50,654 nt of DNA, from the NCBI GenBank assembly GCA_017465475.1, contig JAFTWC010000007.1, positions 1 through 50,654 of the forward strand, read 5' to 3'. Shown piece after piece: positions 23,962-32,999 of this stretch (its first letter is position 1; every line of letters begins with the position of its first letter). The stretch is from Lachnospiraceae bacterium (GTDB taxonomy: Bacteria > Bacillota > Clostridia > Lachnospirales > Lachnospiraceae). The position numbers and the translations under genes were made by a program. Below the pieces are notes generated by a model, which saw nothing but the letters and a program-made list of their open reading frames with translations, was not told the origin of the DNA and did no database searches.

Positions 23962-25713
23962 ATGAAGAGATTGTTTCGGTTTTTAAAACCTTACTGGCTG
24001 TTTGCGGTCATCTCCCCATTAATGATGATGGGCGAAGTGTTTGCGGATCTGATGCAACCGAAGCTGATGTCGGGCATTGTGGACAGAGGTTTGGAAAACG
24101 GTGACATGGGATATGTCATCCGGACCGGTATTTTGATGCTGGTCATTGTGTTGGTGGGCGGATTTTTTGGTGTTTGCTGTGCGTATACGGCGGCAAGAGC
24201 AGCTCAAAGTTTCGGAAAGGATTTGCGTGTACACGCGTATCGCAAGGTCATGGCGCTTTCCATTGAGCAGACGGATAAGTTTACTACCGGTTCTTTGGTA
24301 ACCCGTATGACCAATGACATTGCCATGGTAGTAGAGTTTGTGGAAATGTTACTGCGTATGTGTGTCCGTGCTCCTATGTTTTTCATCGGCGGCGCACTGA
24401 TGATGCTGACGTTAGACTTAAGTTTCGGTGTGGTACTGGCATGTGCCCTTCCGATAATGATAGTGATGGTTACCTTTATCCTGATGAAGGCAACACCGTT
24501 GTTCTCTGTTGTTCAGAAAAAGCTTGATAAGGTAAATTCTGTGGTGCAGGAGAATGTATCCGGTGCCCGTGTGGTAAAGGCGTACGGTCAGGAAGAGTAC
24601 GAAATCAAACGTTTTGAAGGCGTAAATGATGAACTTCGCGGAACGAACTTCAAAGTATTGAAGATTATGGCTTTGTTCGGACCGGTGATTACCCTGGTTA
24701 TGAACTTTGCGGTAATTGCCATTATCTATATCGGTGGTTTCCAGATACATATCGAAAATGCGGGTATGTCCACAGGTTCCATTATGGCAGCTATTTCTTA
24801 TGTAACTCAGATTTTAATGTCTGTTATGATGGTTTCTATGATGTTCCAGTCCGTATCCCGTTCCATGGCTTCTGCAGGTCGTATTAACGAAGTTATCGAT
24901 GCGGAACCGGTGATTGAGGGTGGTAAGGTAAAGGAAGGAAAAACGACAGCCACCATTGAGTTGCAGAATGTATCTTTCCGTTATCCGGGAACCCAGGGTG
25001 CTCCGGTGTTAAAGGACATTAATTTAAAAATCAATAAGGGGGAGACCCTTGCTATTATCGGTGCTACCGGTTGCGGTAAGACTTCGTTGGTGAATTTGAT
25101 ACCGCGTTTTTATGATGCTACGGAAGGAACCGTGCTGGTGGACGGCGTAGACGTCAAGGAATATGATCTTACGGCACTTCGTGAGAAAATCGGTTATGTC
25201 ATGCAAAAGAGTGAGCTGTTTTCCGATACGGTTGCCAACAATATCCGTTGGGGCAAGCCGGATGCTTCTATGGAAGAAGTGATAGAAGCAGCACAAACAG
25301 CCCAGGCTGCGGATTTTATCGAAGGTTTTAATGAGAAGTACGAAACGTTTATTGCAGAAAAAGGTGCGTCCCTGTCCGGCGGACAGAAGCAGCGAGTTTC
25401 CATTGCGAGAGCCATGCTTCGTAAGCCTGAGATTCTGATTTTGGATGATTCCACATCTGCCCTTGACTTGGTGACGGAAGGCAAGTTACAGCGTGCGTTA
25501 AAAGAAAAGTTAGATGATACTACGGTGATTATGATTGCACAGCGTATTGCCAGTGTGAAACAGGCTGACAGAATCGCCGTATTGGAAGAAGGAACGATTT
25601 TACATTGCGGTACTCATGAAGAGTTGTTACAATGCAGTGAGACCTATCGTGACATTTATGATTCCCAGATGAAGTCCGGTGCGTATATGGAAGGAGGTGC
25701 GGCAAATGAGTAA
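23962..25713 (+). CDS. Heterodimeric ABC exporter, subunit with degenerate ATPase site
   Basis: 583 residues: an ABC type-1 exporter membrane domain with six helices (about 1-310), then a nucleotide-binding domain. Walker A is GATGCGKTS and the signature LSGGQKQR. Walker B is ILILDDSTSALD, where Asp replaces the catalytic Glu, and the switch His is Gln (IMIAQRIAS). These two changes mark the non-hydrolytic half of heterodimers like TM287/288, LmrCD and BmrCD. The partner gene overlaps its end by 8 bases. Such pumps usually export drugs, lipids or peptides; the cargo is unknown. AAAGGAGGAAG precedes the ATG and a strong promoter lies just upstream. Confidence 0.93.
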   Translation: MKRLFRFLKPYWLFAVISPLMMMGEVFADLMQPKLMSGIVDRGLENGDMGYVIRTGILMLVIVLVGGFFGVCCAYTAARAAQSFGKDLRVHAYRKVMALSIEQTDKFTTGSLVTRMTNDIAMVVEFVEMLLRMCVRAPMFFIGGALMMLTLDLSFGVVLACALPIMIVMVTFILMKATPLFSVVQKKLDKVNSVVQENVSGARVVKAYGQEEYEIKRFEGVNDELRGTNFKVLKIMALFGPVITLVMNFAVIAIIYIGGFQIHIENAGMSTGSIMAAISYVTQILMSVMMVSMMFQSVSRSMASAGRINEVIDAEPVIEGGKVKEGKTTATIELQNVSFRYPGTQGAPVLKDINLKINKGETLAIIGATGCGKTSLVNLIPRFYDATEGTVLVDGVDVKEYDLTALREKIGYVMQKSELFSDTVANNIRWGKPDASMEEVIEAAQTAQAADFIEGFNEKYETFIAEKGASLSGGQKQRVSIARAMLRKPEILILDDSTSALDLVTEGKLQRALKEKLDDTTVIMIAQRIASVKQADRIAVLEEGTILHCGTHEELLQCSETYRDIYDSQMKSGAYMEGGAANE

Positions 25714-27646
25714 TCAGAATAAAGCTCCTCAAGGTATGCCGCCCCAGGGACAGCCTCCGAAAGGAATGCCGGCCCAGGGAATGCCGCAGGGCAGACCGGC
25801 AGGAGGACCGGGATTCGGACCGGGAGGCAGAAGAGGAGGTCCGGGAGGGCCGATGGGAGCGAGACTCAACAAAGAGAAGCCGAAGAATACCGGTAAGACG
25901 TTGCTTCGTCTTGTGAAGGTCATCGGCAGAAGCAAGTACTTTTTACTGGCACTGTTACTCACCATGAGTGCGGTAACCGTACTGGATTTGTTCGGACCCA
26001 CCTTACAGGGGCAGGCGATTGACACCATTAAGTTAGACTTGTCCACCAATCGGTTTACGGTTGATTTTGAGAGCCTGAAGCAGATTTTATTTAAGATGAT
26101 TGTGTTGTTTGCTTTCAGTGCCGGATTTACTTATTTGCAGAGTATTTTATCCGCAAAGATTTCTCAGGACACGGTATTTGCAATGCGTAATGATTTGTTT
26201 GCAAAAATCAGTCGTCTCTCCATTGCAGAGACCGACAACCGTCGTCACGGTGATTTAATGTCCCGTATGACCAATGACGTAGAAAACGTGTCCAATGCGG
26301 TTTCTCAGTCCATTGCATCGCTGTTTTCCAGTTTATTGACCTTTGTCGGAGCTTTGTACTTTATGCTGAGTTGTAATGTGATTGTTACATTAGTGGCATT
26401 TATTACCGTACCGCTTACGCTCTTGGTGTCCGCAAAGCTTGCGAAGTTTATGCGTCGCTATTTTGTGGAGCAGCAGATGTTACTTGGTAAGTTAAACGGC
26501 GAAGTAGAGGAAATGGTTATCGGCTATAAGACGGTAGTTGCTTACGGTAAGGAAGCGGAAACCATCGGCCGCTTTGATGAAATCAGTGAAGGCCTTCGGA
26601 AAACCAGTATTAAATCCAGAGTGTTCGGCTCCATTATGGGACCGTGTATGAACTTCCTCGGTAACTTACAGTATGTATTGGTGGCTGCCTTCGGTATTTT
26701 CTTTATGATTAACGGCAGCGGTATGACACCGGGTGACATTCAGGCAATGCTGCAGTATTCCAAGAAGTTTAATCGCCCGATTAACGAAATTGCAAACCAG
26801 TATGCCTCCATTATGACCGCACTTGCCGGTGCAGAGCGTATTTTTGAAATTATGGATACGCCGGACGAAGTGGATGAAGGCACCAGAAATATTTCTGCGA
26901 GTGAAATTCGCGGTAACATTGAATTCAAGGATATCCGGTTCGGCTATGTGCCGGAGGAACCGGTATTAAAGGGATTGGATCTTTCCGTTAAGAAGGGCCA
27001 GAGAATCGCGATTGTAGGTGCTACCGGTTCCGGTAAGACCACCATCGTAAATCTTTTAACCCGTTTCTATGAGTTGGACGGCGGTAAGATTTATGTGGAT
27101 GACATGGATATTACGGAACTTCCGAAGAAGACTTTGCGTGATTCCATTGCTATTGTTTTGCAGGATACGGTATTGTTTGCGGATACCATTCGTGCCAATA
27201 TCCGTTACGGCAATCCGAATGCTACGGAAGAGGAAATTAAGTTCGCAGCAAAAACCGCAAAGGCGGATAAGTTTATTGATCGTTTGCCGGACGGCTATGA
27301 TACGGTGCTGACGGAGGGCGGCAGTAATCTTTCACAGGGACAGCGACAGCTCCTTGCCATTGCCCGGGCGGTCATTGCAAATCCGCAGATTTTGATTTTG
27401 GATGAGGCGACATCTAACGTAGATACCCGTACCGAAATGCATATCCAGCAAGCAATGTTGGCGCTCATGAAGAACCGTACCAGCCTGATTATCGCCCATC
27501 GTTTGTCTACCATCCGTGATGCGGATAAGATTGTGGTATTAAAGGGTGGTGTCATCGTGGAAGAAGGAAATCACGATGAATTGTTGGCAAGAGACGGTGA
27601 ATATGCAAAACTTTATAAGAATCAGTTTGCAGGAATTGCCACCTAA
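25706..27646 (+). CDS. Heterodimeric ABC exporter, catalytically competent subunit
   Basis: 646 residues. The first ~50 residues are Pro/Gly/Met/Gln-rich (MPPQGQPPKGMPAQGM, then GGPGFGPGGRRGG), a disordered cytosolic tail that the partner lacks. An ABC type-1 membrane domain follows (about 70-370), then an NBD with Walker A GATGSGKTT, signature LSQGQRQL, canonical Walker B ILILDEATSNVD with the catalytic Glu, and switch His in IIAHRLST. Together with the upstream subunit this gives one active and one degenerate site. ATG 25706 is chosen because GGAGGTG lies 7 bases upstream; it overlaps the first gene by 8 bases, implying coupled translation and equal dosage. A terminator follows. Confidence 0.93.
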   Translation: MSNQNKAPQGMPPQGQPPKGMPAQGMPQGRPAGGPGFGPGGRRGGPGGPMGARLNKEKPKNTGKTLLRLVKVIGRSKYFLLALLLTMSAVTVLDLFGPTLQGQAIDTIKLDLSTNRFTVDFESLKQILFKMIVLFAFSAGFTYLQSILSAKISQDTVFAMRNDLFAKISRLSIAETDNRRHGDLMSRMTNDVENVSNAVSQSIASLFSSLLTFVGALYFMLSCNVIVTLVAFITVPLTLLVSAKLAKFMRRYFVEQQMLLGKLNGEVEEMVIGYKTVVAYGKEAETIGRFDEISEGLRKTSIKSRVFGSIMGPCMNFLGNLQYVLVAAFGIFFMINGSGMTPGDIQAMLQYSKKFNRPINEIANQYASIMTALAGAERIFEIMDTPDEVDEGTRNISASEIRGNIEFKDIRFGYVPEEPVLKGLDLSVKKGQRIAIVGATGSGKTTIVNLLTRFYELDGGKIYVDDMDITELPKKTLRDSIAIVLQDTVLFADTIRANIRYGNPNATEEEIKFAAKTAKADKFIDRLPDGYDTVLTEGGSNLSQGQRQLLAIARAVIANPQILILDEATSNVDTRTEMHIQQAMLALMKNRTSLIIAHRLSTIRDADKIVVLKGGVIVEEGNHDELLARDGEYAKLYKNQFAGIAT

Positions 27647-27701
27647 GAATAGTTCGAAAAATGTAATTTTTTTAATAAAAAGGATATTCTAATACAGAAA
27701 A

Positions 27702-27737
27702 AAAGTCTTTCTATGCTTGCCATAGAAAGACTTTTTG
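27702..27737 (+). terminator. Rho-independent terminator after the ABC exporter
   Basis: AAAGTCTTTCTATG (27702-27715) pairs with CATAGAAAGACTTT, ending in TTTTT. Confidence 0.9.
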
Positions 27738-27746
27738 TTTTATAAT
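27717..27746 (+). promoter_or_regulatory. Candidate promoter of the TIGR01906-like gene
   Basis: TTGCCA, 18 bases, TATAAT. It is embedded in the terminator hairpin, 48 bases before the next ATG. Confidence 0.5.
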
Positions 27747-27793
27747 GAAGTTATAAACAGTCGTTGTTCTGATTCTGTAAGGAGGCCAAGCCT

Positions 27794-28447
27794 ATGAAAA
27801 AAGGAATTTGGTGGACACAGGCGGGACTTGCAGTGGTGTTGACTCTGTTTTTAATCGGAGTATCAGTGGTGGGGACACTTGCGTTCCGTCCGTTGTACTA
27901 TGGGGATATAGAGGAGTTACAGATTGAAGAAGAATCCGGATATTCTGAGGAGGAAATCAGGCAAAACTACGATGCACTGATTGATTATAATATGGCTTGG
28001 GAGGATGAAACGCTGGTTCTTCCTACCATTCCTATGTCCGAAAACGGAAGGACTCATTTTGCCGAAGTAAAAGACATTTTTGACGTATTCAAATATCTGG
28101 CAGTGATTTGCGGAATTCTCGGTAGTTTGGGGATTTGGTATATGCAGAGGAAAAAGGAGTACCTATATTTAAAGATGACGGCAGTGGTGGCCTGCGGGTT
28201 GCCGTTAGTACTCGGGTTCTTTGCGGCAGTTTGTTGGCAACAGCTGTTTACTTGGTTTCATAAACTGGTGTTTGACAATGAATACTGGGTTTTTGATTAC
28301 CGGAAAGATCCGGTAATATTGATTCTGCCGGATACTTTTTTTCTGCATTGTGCTCTTTTAATTTTCGGAGGAGTACTTTTGGGAGCGGCACTGTGTCAGA
28401 TTGCATATTTGCTGTTGCAATGGAGATCAAAAAGAAGAATTGCTTAA
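27794..28447 (+). CDS. TIGR01906/DUF1461-like integral membrane protein
   Basis: 217 residues with four hydrophobic segments (about 9-31, 97-115, 127-148, 175-203). A long outside loop lies between segments 1 and 2 and carries acidic residues and Tyr. Between segments 3 and 4 is the family-like motif WFHKLVFDNEYWVFDYRKDPVI, then LPDTFF. That motif and the four-helix layout match the TIGR01906 (DUF1461) family of Firmicutes membrane proteins, whose function is unknown. The gene is monocistronic, with a promoter inside the preceding terminator and a terminator after it. AAGGAGG precedes the ATG. Confidence 0.75.
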   Translation: MKKGIWWTQAGLAVVLTLFLIGVSVVGTLAFRPLYYGDIEELQIEEESGYSEEEIRQNYDALIDYNMAWEDETLVLPTIPMSENGRTHFAEVKDIFDVFKYLAVICGILGSLGIWYMQRKKEYLYLKMTAVVACGLPLVLGFFAAVCWQQLFTWFHKLVFDNEYWVFDYRKDPVILILPDTFFLHCALLIFGGVLLGAALCQIAYLLLQWRSKRRIA

Positions 28448-28462
28448 ACGGACAAGCTGTTG

Positions 28463-28491
28463 GGAGATGATGGTGACATCATCTCCTTTTT
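28463..28491 (+). terminator. Rho-independent terminator between convergent genes
   Basis: GGAGATGATG and CATCATCTCC, perfect 10-bp arms with loop GTGA, then TTTTT. Confidence 0.92.
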
Positions 28492-28499
28492 GTGTGTTT

Positions 28500-29372
28500 T
28501 TAATAGTCCAGGGTGCTGTTTGACAGGAATTCGCTGTCGCAGTTCTCCAGAACGTCTTTATCTGCGGTTACCACATAAAAGAATAGAGACACCTGTTTGT
28601 CTTCCAGGTATTTACCGTAGAGTCTTCCGTACATGGGTACCGGTGCAAGGGGGGTGGAAACCGGATAGTTCGGTGTTCCGTACTGGAGGTAAGATTGGGT
28701 AAACCCGTTGTAGTGATGAGATGCACCGTTGACGGTAAGTGTGGCATCCATACGATAGAAGCCCTCTTCTCCGGCATAGGAAACAGGACCGGACAGATTT
28801 GTTATGTTCCAGTCAAAGACAGCGGTCTCGTTTGTAAGACCGAATTCGGAAAGGACCAGCTGAAAGAAATCGTATTTCGGAACTTCGGCAACCGCGGCGG
28901 CATCCGGAGTAAGAGAACCGTCCGAAGTTTTGGTAAAACCATAAGTGTCTCCGTCCTTATCTTTTACAAGGTAGGCTCCGTAGAAGCTGTTGTAATAGGG
29001 AGACGAGGTATCGTATAGCCTGCTGCAGCCCTTTAGGGGAGAAAATGCAGGGAAGTTGTATAAGATGGTCAGAGCAAGAGAGGAATCACCGGTAAAGCGC
29101 CGGAACCCGTCCTCTGCGTCAAAGGTCATAACAAAGGGATACCAGTCGGAAGAAAGCGTCGTAAGACCGCCCGGAATAAAAAGACGGATGTCTTCGGTAG
29201 TTAAAAGACCGGTGTTTTCATTTAGTTTACTGTATACACTCATAACTGCCATGCTGTAAAATACATGGGAGAGAGGAGAAAGGCAGAACAAGAAGAGCAG
29301 GGCGAGGATACGGCCTGTGAAATGGCGCTTGCATTTCGAAAGAAATATGTTTTTTTGCTGTTTTGTTTTCAT
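28500..29372 (-). CDS. Hypothetical secreted/anchored protein with one N-terminal membrane segment
   Basis: 290 residues. After a basic start (MKTKQQKN) a single hydrophobic segment, ILALLFLFCLSPLSHVFYS (about 22-40), would act as a signal anchor; no lipobox is seen. The rest is extracellular, rich in Tyr, Ser, Thr and Phe, with segments such as WYPFVMTFDAEDGFRRF, KYDFFQLVLSEFGL and FYRMDATLTVNGASHHYNG that suggest beta structure. I do not recognise the family. The start is set at 29372 because AAAGGTGG lies 9 bases upstream; the longer frame to 29465 reads through a promoter-like TATACT and is unlikely. It is convergent with the TIGR01906-like gene and divergent from the YdcZ-like gene, so it is probably a single-gene unit. 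Confidence 0.7.
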   Translation of the reverse strand: MKTKQQKNIFLSKCKRHFTGRILALLFLFCLSPLSHVFYSMAVMSVYSKLNENTGLLTTEDIRLFIPGGLTTLSSDWYPFVMTFDAEDGFRRFTGDSSLALTILYNFPAFSPLKGCSRLYDTSSPYYNSFYGAYLVKDKDGDTYGFTKTSDGSLTPDAAAVAEVPKYDFFQLVLSEFGLTNETAVFDWNITNLSGPVSYAGEEGFYRMDATLTVNGASHHYNGFTQSYLQYGTPNYPVSTPLAPVPMYGRLYGKYLEDKQVSLFFYVVTADKDVLENCDSEFLSNSTLDY

Positions 29373-29491
29373 AATTCGTAATCCACCTTTCCATATATAG
29401 TATAGCAAACAAAAATAAGGAAATACACCCCCTTTTTTAGGATAATTACAGAGTGAGATGCACATACTTTCTCTGATAAGGAGGTTCTGTG

Positions 29492-29935
29492 ATGTTTGGA
29501 TTTTTAATTGCGATTATATCCGGTGCGTTAATGAGTATTCAGGGAGTTTGGAATGCGGGAGTAACCAAGCAGACCAGTATTTGGACCGCAGCCGGATTTG
29601 TACAGTTTTCGGCCTTTTTGGTTTGTGTGGCTGCATGGTTTATTTCCGGAAAGGAAAAGGGAATCGGTTCTTTGTTACAGGTAAGCCCGAAATATTTTTT
29701 GTTAGGCGGTGTATTGGGTGCGTTTATTACGTTTACGGTAATACAAAGTATTGCAATGTTAGGACCGGCAAAGTCCGCAATGTTCATTGTAACGGCACAG
29801 TTAATAGCATCCTATCTGATTGAGGTATTCGGCTTGTTCGGAACCGAGAAAGTACCTTTTTCCTGGCAGAAATTGTGCGCGGCAGCGGTTACGGTAGGCG
29901 GCGTCATTTGGTTTAAGTCTGCCGGAACGAAATAA
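29492..29935 (+). CDS. DMT-superfamily YdcZ (DUF606)-like membrane protein
   Basis: 147 residues with four to five hydrophobic segments (about 2-18, 30-51, 67-87, 91-113, 124-142). The order GFLIAIISGALMSIQGVWNAGVTKQTS, a membrane-embedded GGVLGAFITFTVIQSIAMLGPAKSAMFIVTAQL and the short length match the DUF606/YdcZ half-size members of the drug/metabolite transporter group, which usually work as dimers. The substrate is unknown. AAGGAGG (29478-29484) gives the best spacing to ATG 29492; a GTG directly before it is in frame. No terminator is obvious after it, but a strong promoter starts the next operon 55 bases later. Confidence 0.85.
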   Translation: MFGFLIAIISGALMSIQGVWNAGVTKQTSIWTAAGFVQFSAFLVCVAAWFISGKEKGIGSLLQVSPKYFLLGGVLGAFITFTVIQSIAMLGPAKSAMFIVTAQLIASYLIEVFGLFGTEKVPFSWQKLCAAAVTVGGVIWFKSAGTK

Positions 29936-29990
29936 TCTGCTGATTGGGGGAAAATGGTGAAATTTGCTGTGAATTCCTGGCGGAACCCTC

Positions 29991-30019
29991 TTGTTTTTTT
30001 AGAAAAGTTCCGTTACAAT
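29991..30019 (+). promoter_or_regulatory. Sigma-A promoter of the comEA-comEC operon
   Basis: TTGTTT, 17 bases, TACAAT, 49 bases before comEA. No second strong promoter was found before comEC, so all genes to 37591 may depend on it. Confidence 0.7.
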
Positions 30020-30067
30020 AGAGTCTGAGAGAGCAGGTCCGTTTGCATTCCCGAAAGGGGAAAGGAT

Positions 30068-30841
30068 ATGGACAAAAAGAAAATAATTAAGACGGTTTCG
30101 GCAGTTTGTTTTGTAGTAGTTTGCGGCGCAGTATGTGTGTGGATGCACTACGGAAAGCAGAAAACCGAGCATATTGTGTGGGAACAGAAGGTTGCTGCCG
30201 GGGATTCCCGAAACGAGGAGATGAGTTCTGCGGCAGCGGATAATGACTCGGTTGGTGACCCGGAAGAAGGGACGCAATCGGACCGTGTTTCGGAAAGCAC
30301 CGTGGACGATACAGTGCAACCGGAAGACAGGGAGCAACCGGAGGAACCGCAGGCAATGGAGCCACAGTTGGTTATTTGTGTGCATCTATGCGGTGCGGTG
30401 ACCGCAGAAGGTGTATATAGGTTGCCTGAAGGCAGCAGGCTGATTGACGGTGTGACGGCGGCAGGGGGATTCTTAACCACAGCGGATACCTCATATCACA
30501 ATTTGGCTGCGCGTTTGAGTGACGGACAAAAAGTATATATTCCCACGAAGGAAGAAACAAAGGATGTTTCCGTAGAAGAACGGACGGTGTTATCGGAAGG
30601 TACAGATCCGGAGAAGACAGGGCTAAAGCCCGGAAATGCTGCACCCGCCAAGGTAAATATTAATACAGCGGGGGTAGAAGAGTTGACGACGTTAAGCGGG
30701 ATCGGAGAATCCAAAGCCAAGAGTATTATACAGTACAGAGAAAAGGTCGGGGCTTTTCAAAGGATAGAGGAACTGAAAAATGTATCCGGGATAGGTGATG
30801 CCATGTTTGAACGGGTAAAAGAGGAAATAACGGTAGAATGA
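30068..30841 (+). CDS. comEA: Competence protein ComEA, membrane DNA receptor
   Basis: 257 residues. One N-terminal membrane helix (about 7-27) is followed by an acidic, flexible spacer (about 45-98; rich in Glu, Asp, Ser and Pro). An SLBB-type domain follows (LVICVHLCGAVTAEGVYRLPEGSRL to KVYIPTKEE, about 100-165), then tandem helix-hairpin-helix motifs at the C-terminus (KVNINTAGVEELTTLSGIGESKAKSII and FQRIEELKNVSGIGDAMFE), the double-stranded DNA-binding part. This is the standard ComEA architecture; the protein binds DNA outside the membrane and hands it to ComEC. It is the first gene of a tightly spaced operon, 12 bases before the response regulator. Confidence 0.95.
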   Translation: MDKKKIIKTVSAVCFVVVCGAVCVWMHYGKQKTEHIVWEQKVAAGDSRNEEMSSAAADNDSVGDPEEGTQSDRVSESTVDDTVQPEDREQPEEPQAMEPQLVICVHLCGAVTAEGVYRLPEGSRLIDGVTAAGGFLTTADTSYHNLAARLSDGQKVYIPTKEETKDVSVEERTVLSEGTDPEKTGLKPGNAAPAKVNINTAGVEELTTLSGIGESKAKSIIQYREKVGAFQRIEELKNVSGIGDAMFERVKEEITVE

Positions 30842-30853
30842 AGAGGTGGTTAC

Positions 30854-31543
30854 GTGGATAAGAGAGTTTTGGTTGTGGATGATGAAAAGTTGATTGTAAA
30901 AGGAATTAAGTTTAGTCTGGAGCAGGAAGGCCTGTTGGTGGATTGCGCCTATGACGGCGAGGAAGCCGTAGCGGCAGTAAAAGCCGGGTCTTATGATGTT
31001 ATTTTGCTGGACTTGATGCTGCCGAAGCTTTCCGGTTTTGAAGTGTGCCAGCAAATCAGAGAGTTTTCCGATGTACCGATTGTAATGCTCACTGCAAAAA
31101 GTGAGGATATTGATAAGATTATGGGATTGGAGTACGGTGCGGATGATTATATTACAAAACCCTTTAATATATTGGAAGTAAAAGCCCGTATTAAGGCAAT
31201 TTTACGTCGAAGCAGAAAGAGAGAAGATGATGCGGCTCAAACAAACAATCTTACGGTGGGAGACATTCGTCTGGAACGGGACGGACGTCGTGTGTTCCTA
31301 AAAGGTAACGAAGTGAATCTTACCGCAAAAGAGTTTGATTTATTGGAGCTTTTGATGACGAATCCCAACAAGGTATACAGTAGAGAAAGCTTGTTAAATA
31401 CCGTTTGGGGCTATGAGTATCCGGGAGATGTAAGAACCGTGGATGTTCATGTGAGAAGACTTCGTGAGAAGATAGAACAGAATCCGAGCGAACCGGATTA
31501 CATATATACAAAATGGGGGGTTGGCTATTTTTTCAAAGTTTAA
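30854..31543 (+). CDS. OmpR/PhoB-family response regulator in the competence operon
   Basis: 229 residues from a GTG start; GAGGTGG lies about 5 bases upstream and the frame opens with the receiver core KRVLVVDDEK. The receiver (1-115) has acidic pocket Asp9/Asp10, phospho-acceptor Asp53 in ILLDLMLP, the conserved Thr in MLTAK and Lys in DDYITKPF. The C-terminal winged helix (about 130-229) has LTAKEFDLLELLM and the recognition region RTVDVHVRRLREKIE. It pairs with the kinase directly downstream. Its place between comEA and comEC suggests control of competence or cell-envelope genes; no direct target repeat was found in the operon promoter. Confidence 0.93.
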   Translation: MDKRVLVVDDEKLIVKGIKFSLEQEGLLVDCAYDGEEAVAAVKAGSYDVILLDLMLPKLSGFEVCQQIREFSDVPIVMLTAKSEDIDKIMGLEYGADDYITKPFNILEVKARIKAILRRSRKREDDAAQTNNLTVGDIRLERDGRRVFLKGNEVNLTAKEFDLLELLMTNPNKVYSRESLLNTVWGYEYPGDVRTVDVHVRRLREKIEQNPSEPDYIYTKWGVGYFFKV

Positions 31544-31568
31544 AGCAGTGTTAAAAAAAGGAAAAAGC

Positions 31569-32999
31569 ATGCGGGTTCATTTAGTATGTATTCTCCTTAT
31601 TATCGGTCTGGTGCCGCTTTATGTGGGAATGCAGGTAATGAAGAACCGGCATTGGAAGATGGCCTATGAAAACCGGCTGAATGAGATGGAAGAGCAGGGA
31701 GCCGGTTTGGCGGATAAAGTGGCTCAAAGCGGGTACCTTCAACAGCAGTTTCAGCAGGAGGTGGCAGCAGGGCTGCAGGCCTATGCGGAGCTTATTTCGG
31801 GACGAATTGTTTTGTTGAACCAGGGACTTGTGGTAGTAAAGGACACCTCGGGGCGCCAAGAAGGCAAGACAATGATTTCCCGGGAACCGATTTATGCCAT
31901 GAAAGGCGAAAAACAAATCTATTATAATGACGAAACAGGAATGGCAGAAGTAGTGATGCCGATTGTGGTAGGGGCACATGCAGAGAGCGACGGACAGATA
32001 ATCGGAGTGATTATTCTGGAAGGCTCTCTTTCTGACGTTATCGAATCTCAAAAGGCATTTCAGGGAAGTATTGCCATTGTGTGTTCCTGTATGGCCATGA
32101 TTCTTTTGGTGATAGCTCTGGTGGTGGCCGGAGGGATGACCAAGTCTTTGCGTACCCTTTCGGGACGTATCGAGGAAGTGACGGAGTCTTATGACGGTAC
32201 CCAGGTGATTGATTCGGGAAGTTATTATGAAGTGGAACAGATTACGGATGCGTTTAAACGTCTGATGGAGCGGGTGGAGGCTACGGAAAAATCCAGACAG
32301 GAGTTTGTTTCCAATGTATCCCACGAGTTAAAAACACCGTTAACGGCGATTAAAGTGCTTTCGGATTCCTTGATTTTGGAACCGGACGTTCCCATCGAGA
32401 TGTATCGGGAGTTTATAACGGATATTAACGGGGAAATTGACCGGGAAGCCAAAATTGTGAATGATCTATTGTCTCTTGTAAAGTTAGATAAGACGTCGGG
32501 AGAACTGCATATTGAAGAAATCAATATTAACAATCTTCTTGAGACCATTATGAAACGTTTAAAGCCTCTTGCGCTAAAGCGAGGAATCGAGATGGTTTTT
32601 GAAAGTTATCGTTCGGTGTTGGCGGAAGTGGATGAAGTAAAGCTGTCCCTGGTATTTTCCAATTTAATTGAAAATGCCATAAAGTACAATCGGGATGGCG
32701 GAAAAGTGATGGTATCTTTAAATGCAGACCATAGATTTTTTTATGTGAAGATAGAAGATACCGGTATCGGTATTCCGGAAGAAGAGCAAGCCCTTGTGTT
32801 TGATCGGTTTTACCGGGTGGATAAGGCGCGTTCCAGAGAAACAGGAGGTACCGGTTTGGGACTTTCCATTACGAAAAGTGCGGTGCAAATGCACAGAGGT
32901 TCCATCAAGGTGCAGAGTATACCGGGGGTAGGGTCCATTTTTACGGTGCGTATTCCTCTCAGTTTTGTTATGACGGTACAGGAAGGAGGAAGACGATGA
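31569..32999 (+). CDS. Sensor histidine kinase partner of the competence-operon response regulator
   Basis: 476 residues from ATG 31569. TM1 is near residues 4-20, an outside sensor region spans about 25-170 and TM2 about 176-196. HAMP follows (TKSLRTLSGRIEEV), then HisKA with His252 in VSHELKTPLTAIK. The ATPase domain has NLIENAIKYN, DTGIGIPEEEQ, FDRFYRVDKAR and GTGLGLSI. The layout is WalK/PhoR/ResE-like. The start is uncertain: a frame-compatible TTG at 31521 lies inside the regulator gene behind a G-run, and a GTG lies at 31548. The stop overlaps the GerMN gene by 4 bases. Confidence 0.92.
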   Translation: MRVHLVCILLIIGLVPLYVGMQVMKNRHWKMAYENRLNEMEEQGAGLADKVAQSGYLQQQFQQEVAAGLQAYAELISGRIVLLNQGLVVVKDTSGRQEGKTMISREPIYAMKGEKQIYYNDETGMAEVVMPIVVGAHAESDGQIIGVIILEGSLSDVIESQKAFQGSIAIVCSCMAMILLVIALVVAGGMTKSLRTLSGRIEEVTESYDGTQVIDSGSYYEVEQITDAFKRLMERVEATEKSRQEFVSNVSHELKTPLTAIKVLSDSLILEPDVPIEMYREFITDINGEIDREAKIVNDLLSLVKLDKTSGELHIEEININNLLETIMKRLKPLALKRGIEMVFESYRSVLAEVDEVKLSLVFSNLIENAIKYNRDGGKVMVSLNADHRFFYVKIEDTGIGIPEEEQALVFDRFYRVDKARSRETGGTGLGLSITKSAVQMHRGSIKVQSIPGVGSIFTVRIPLSFVMTVQEGGRR

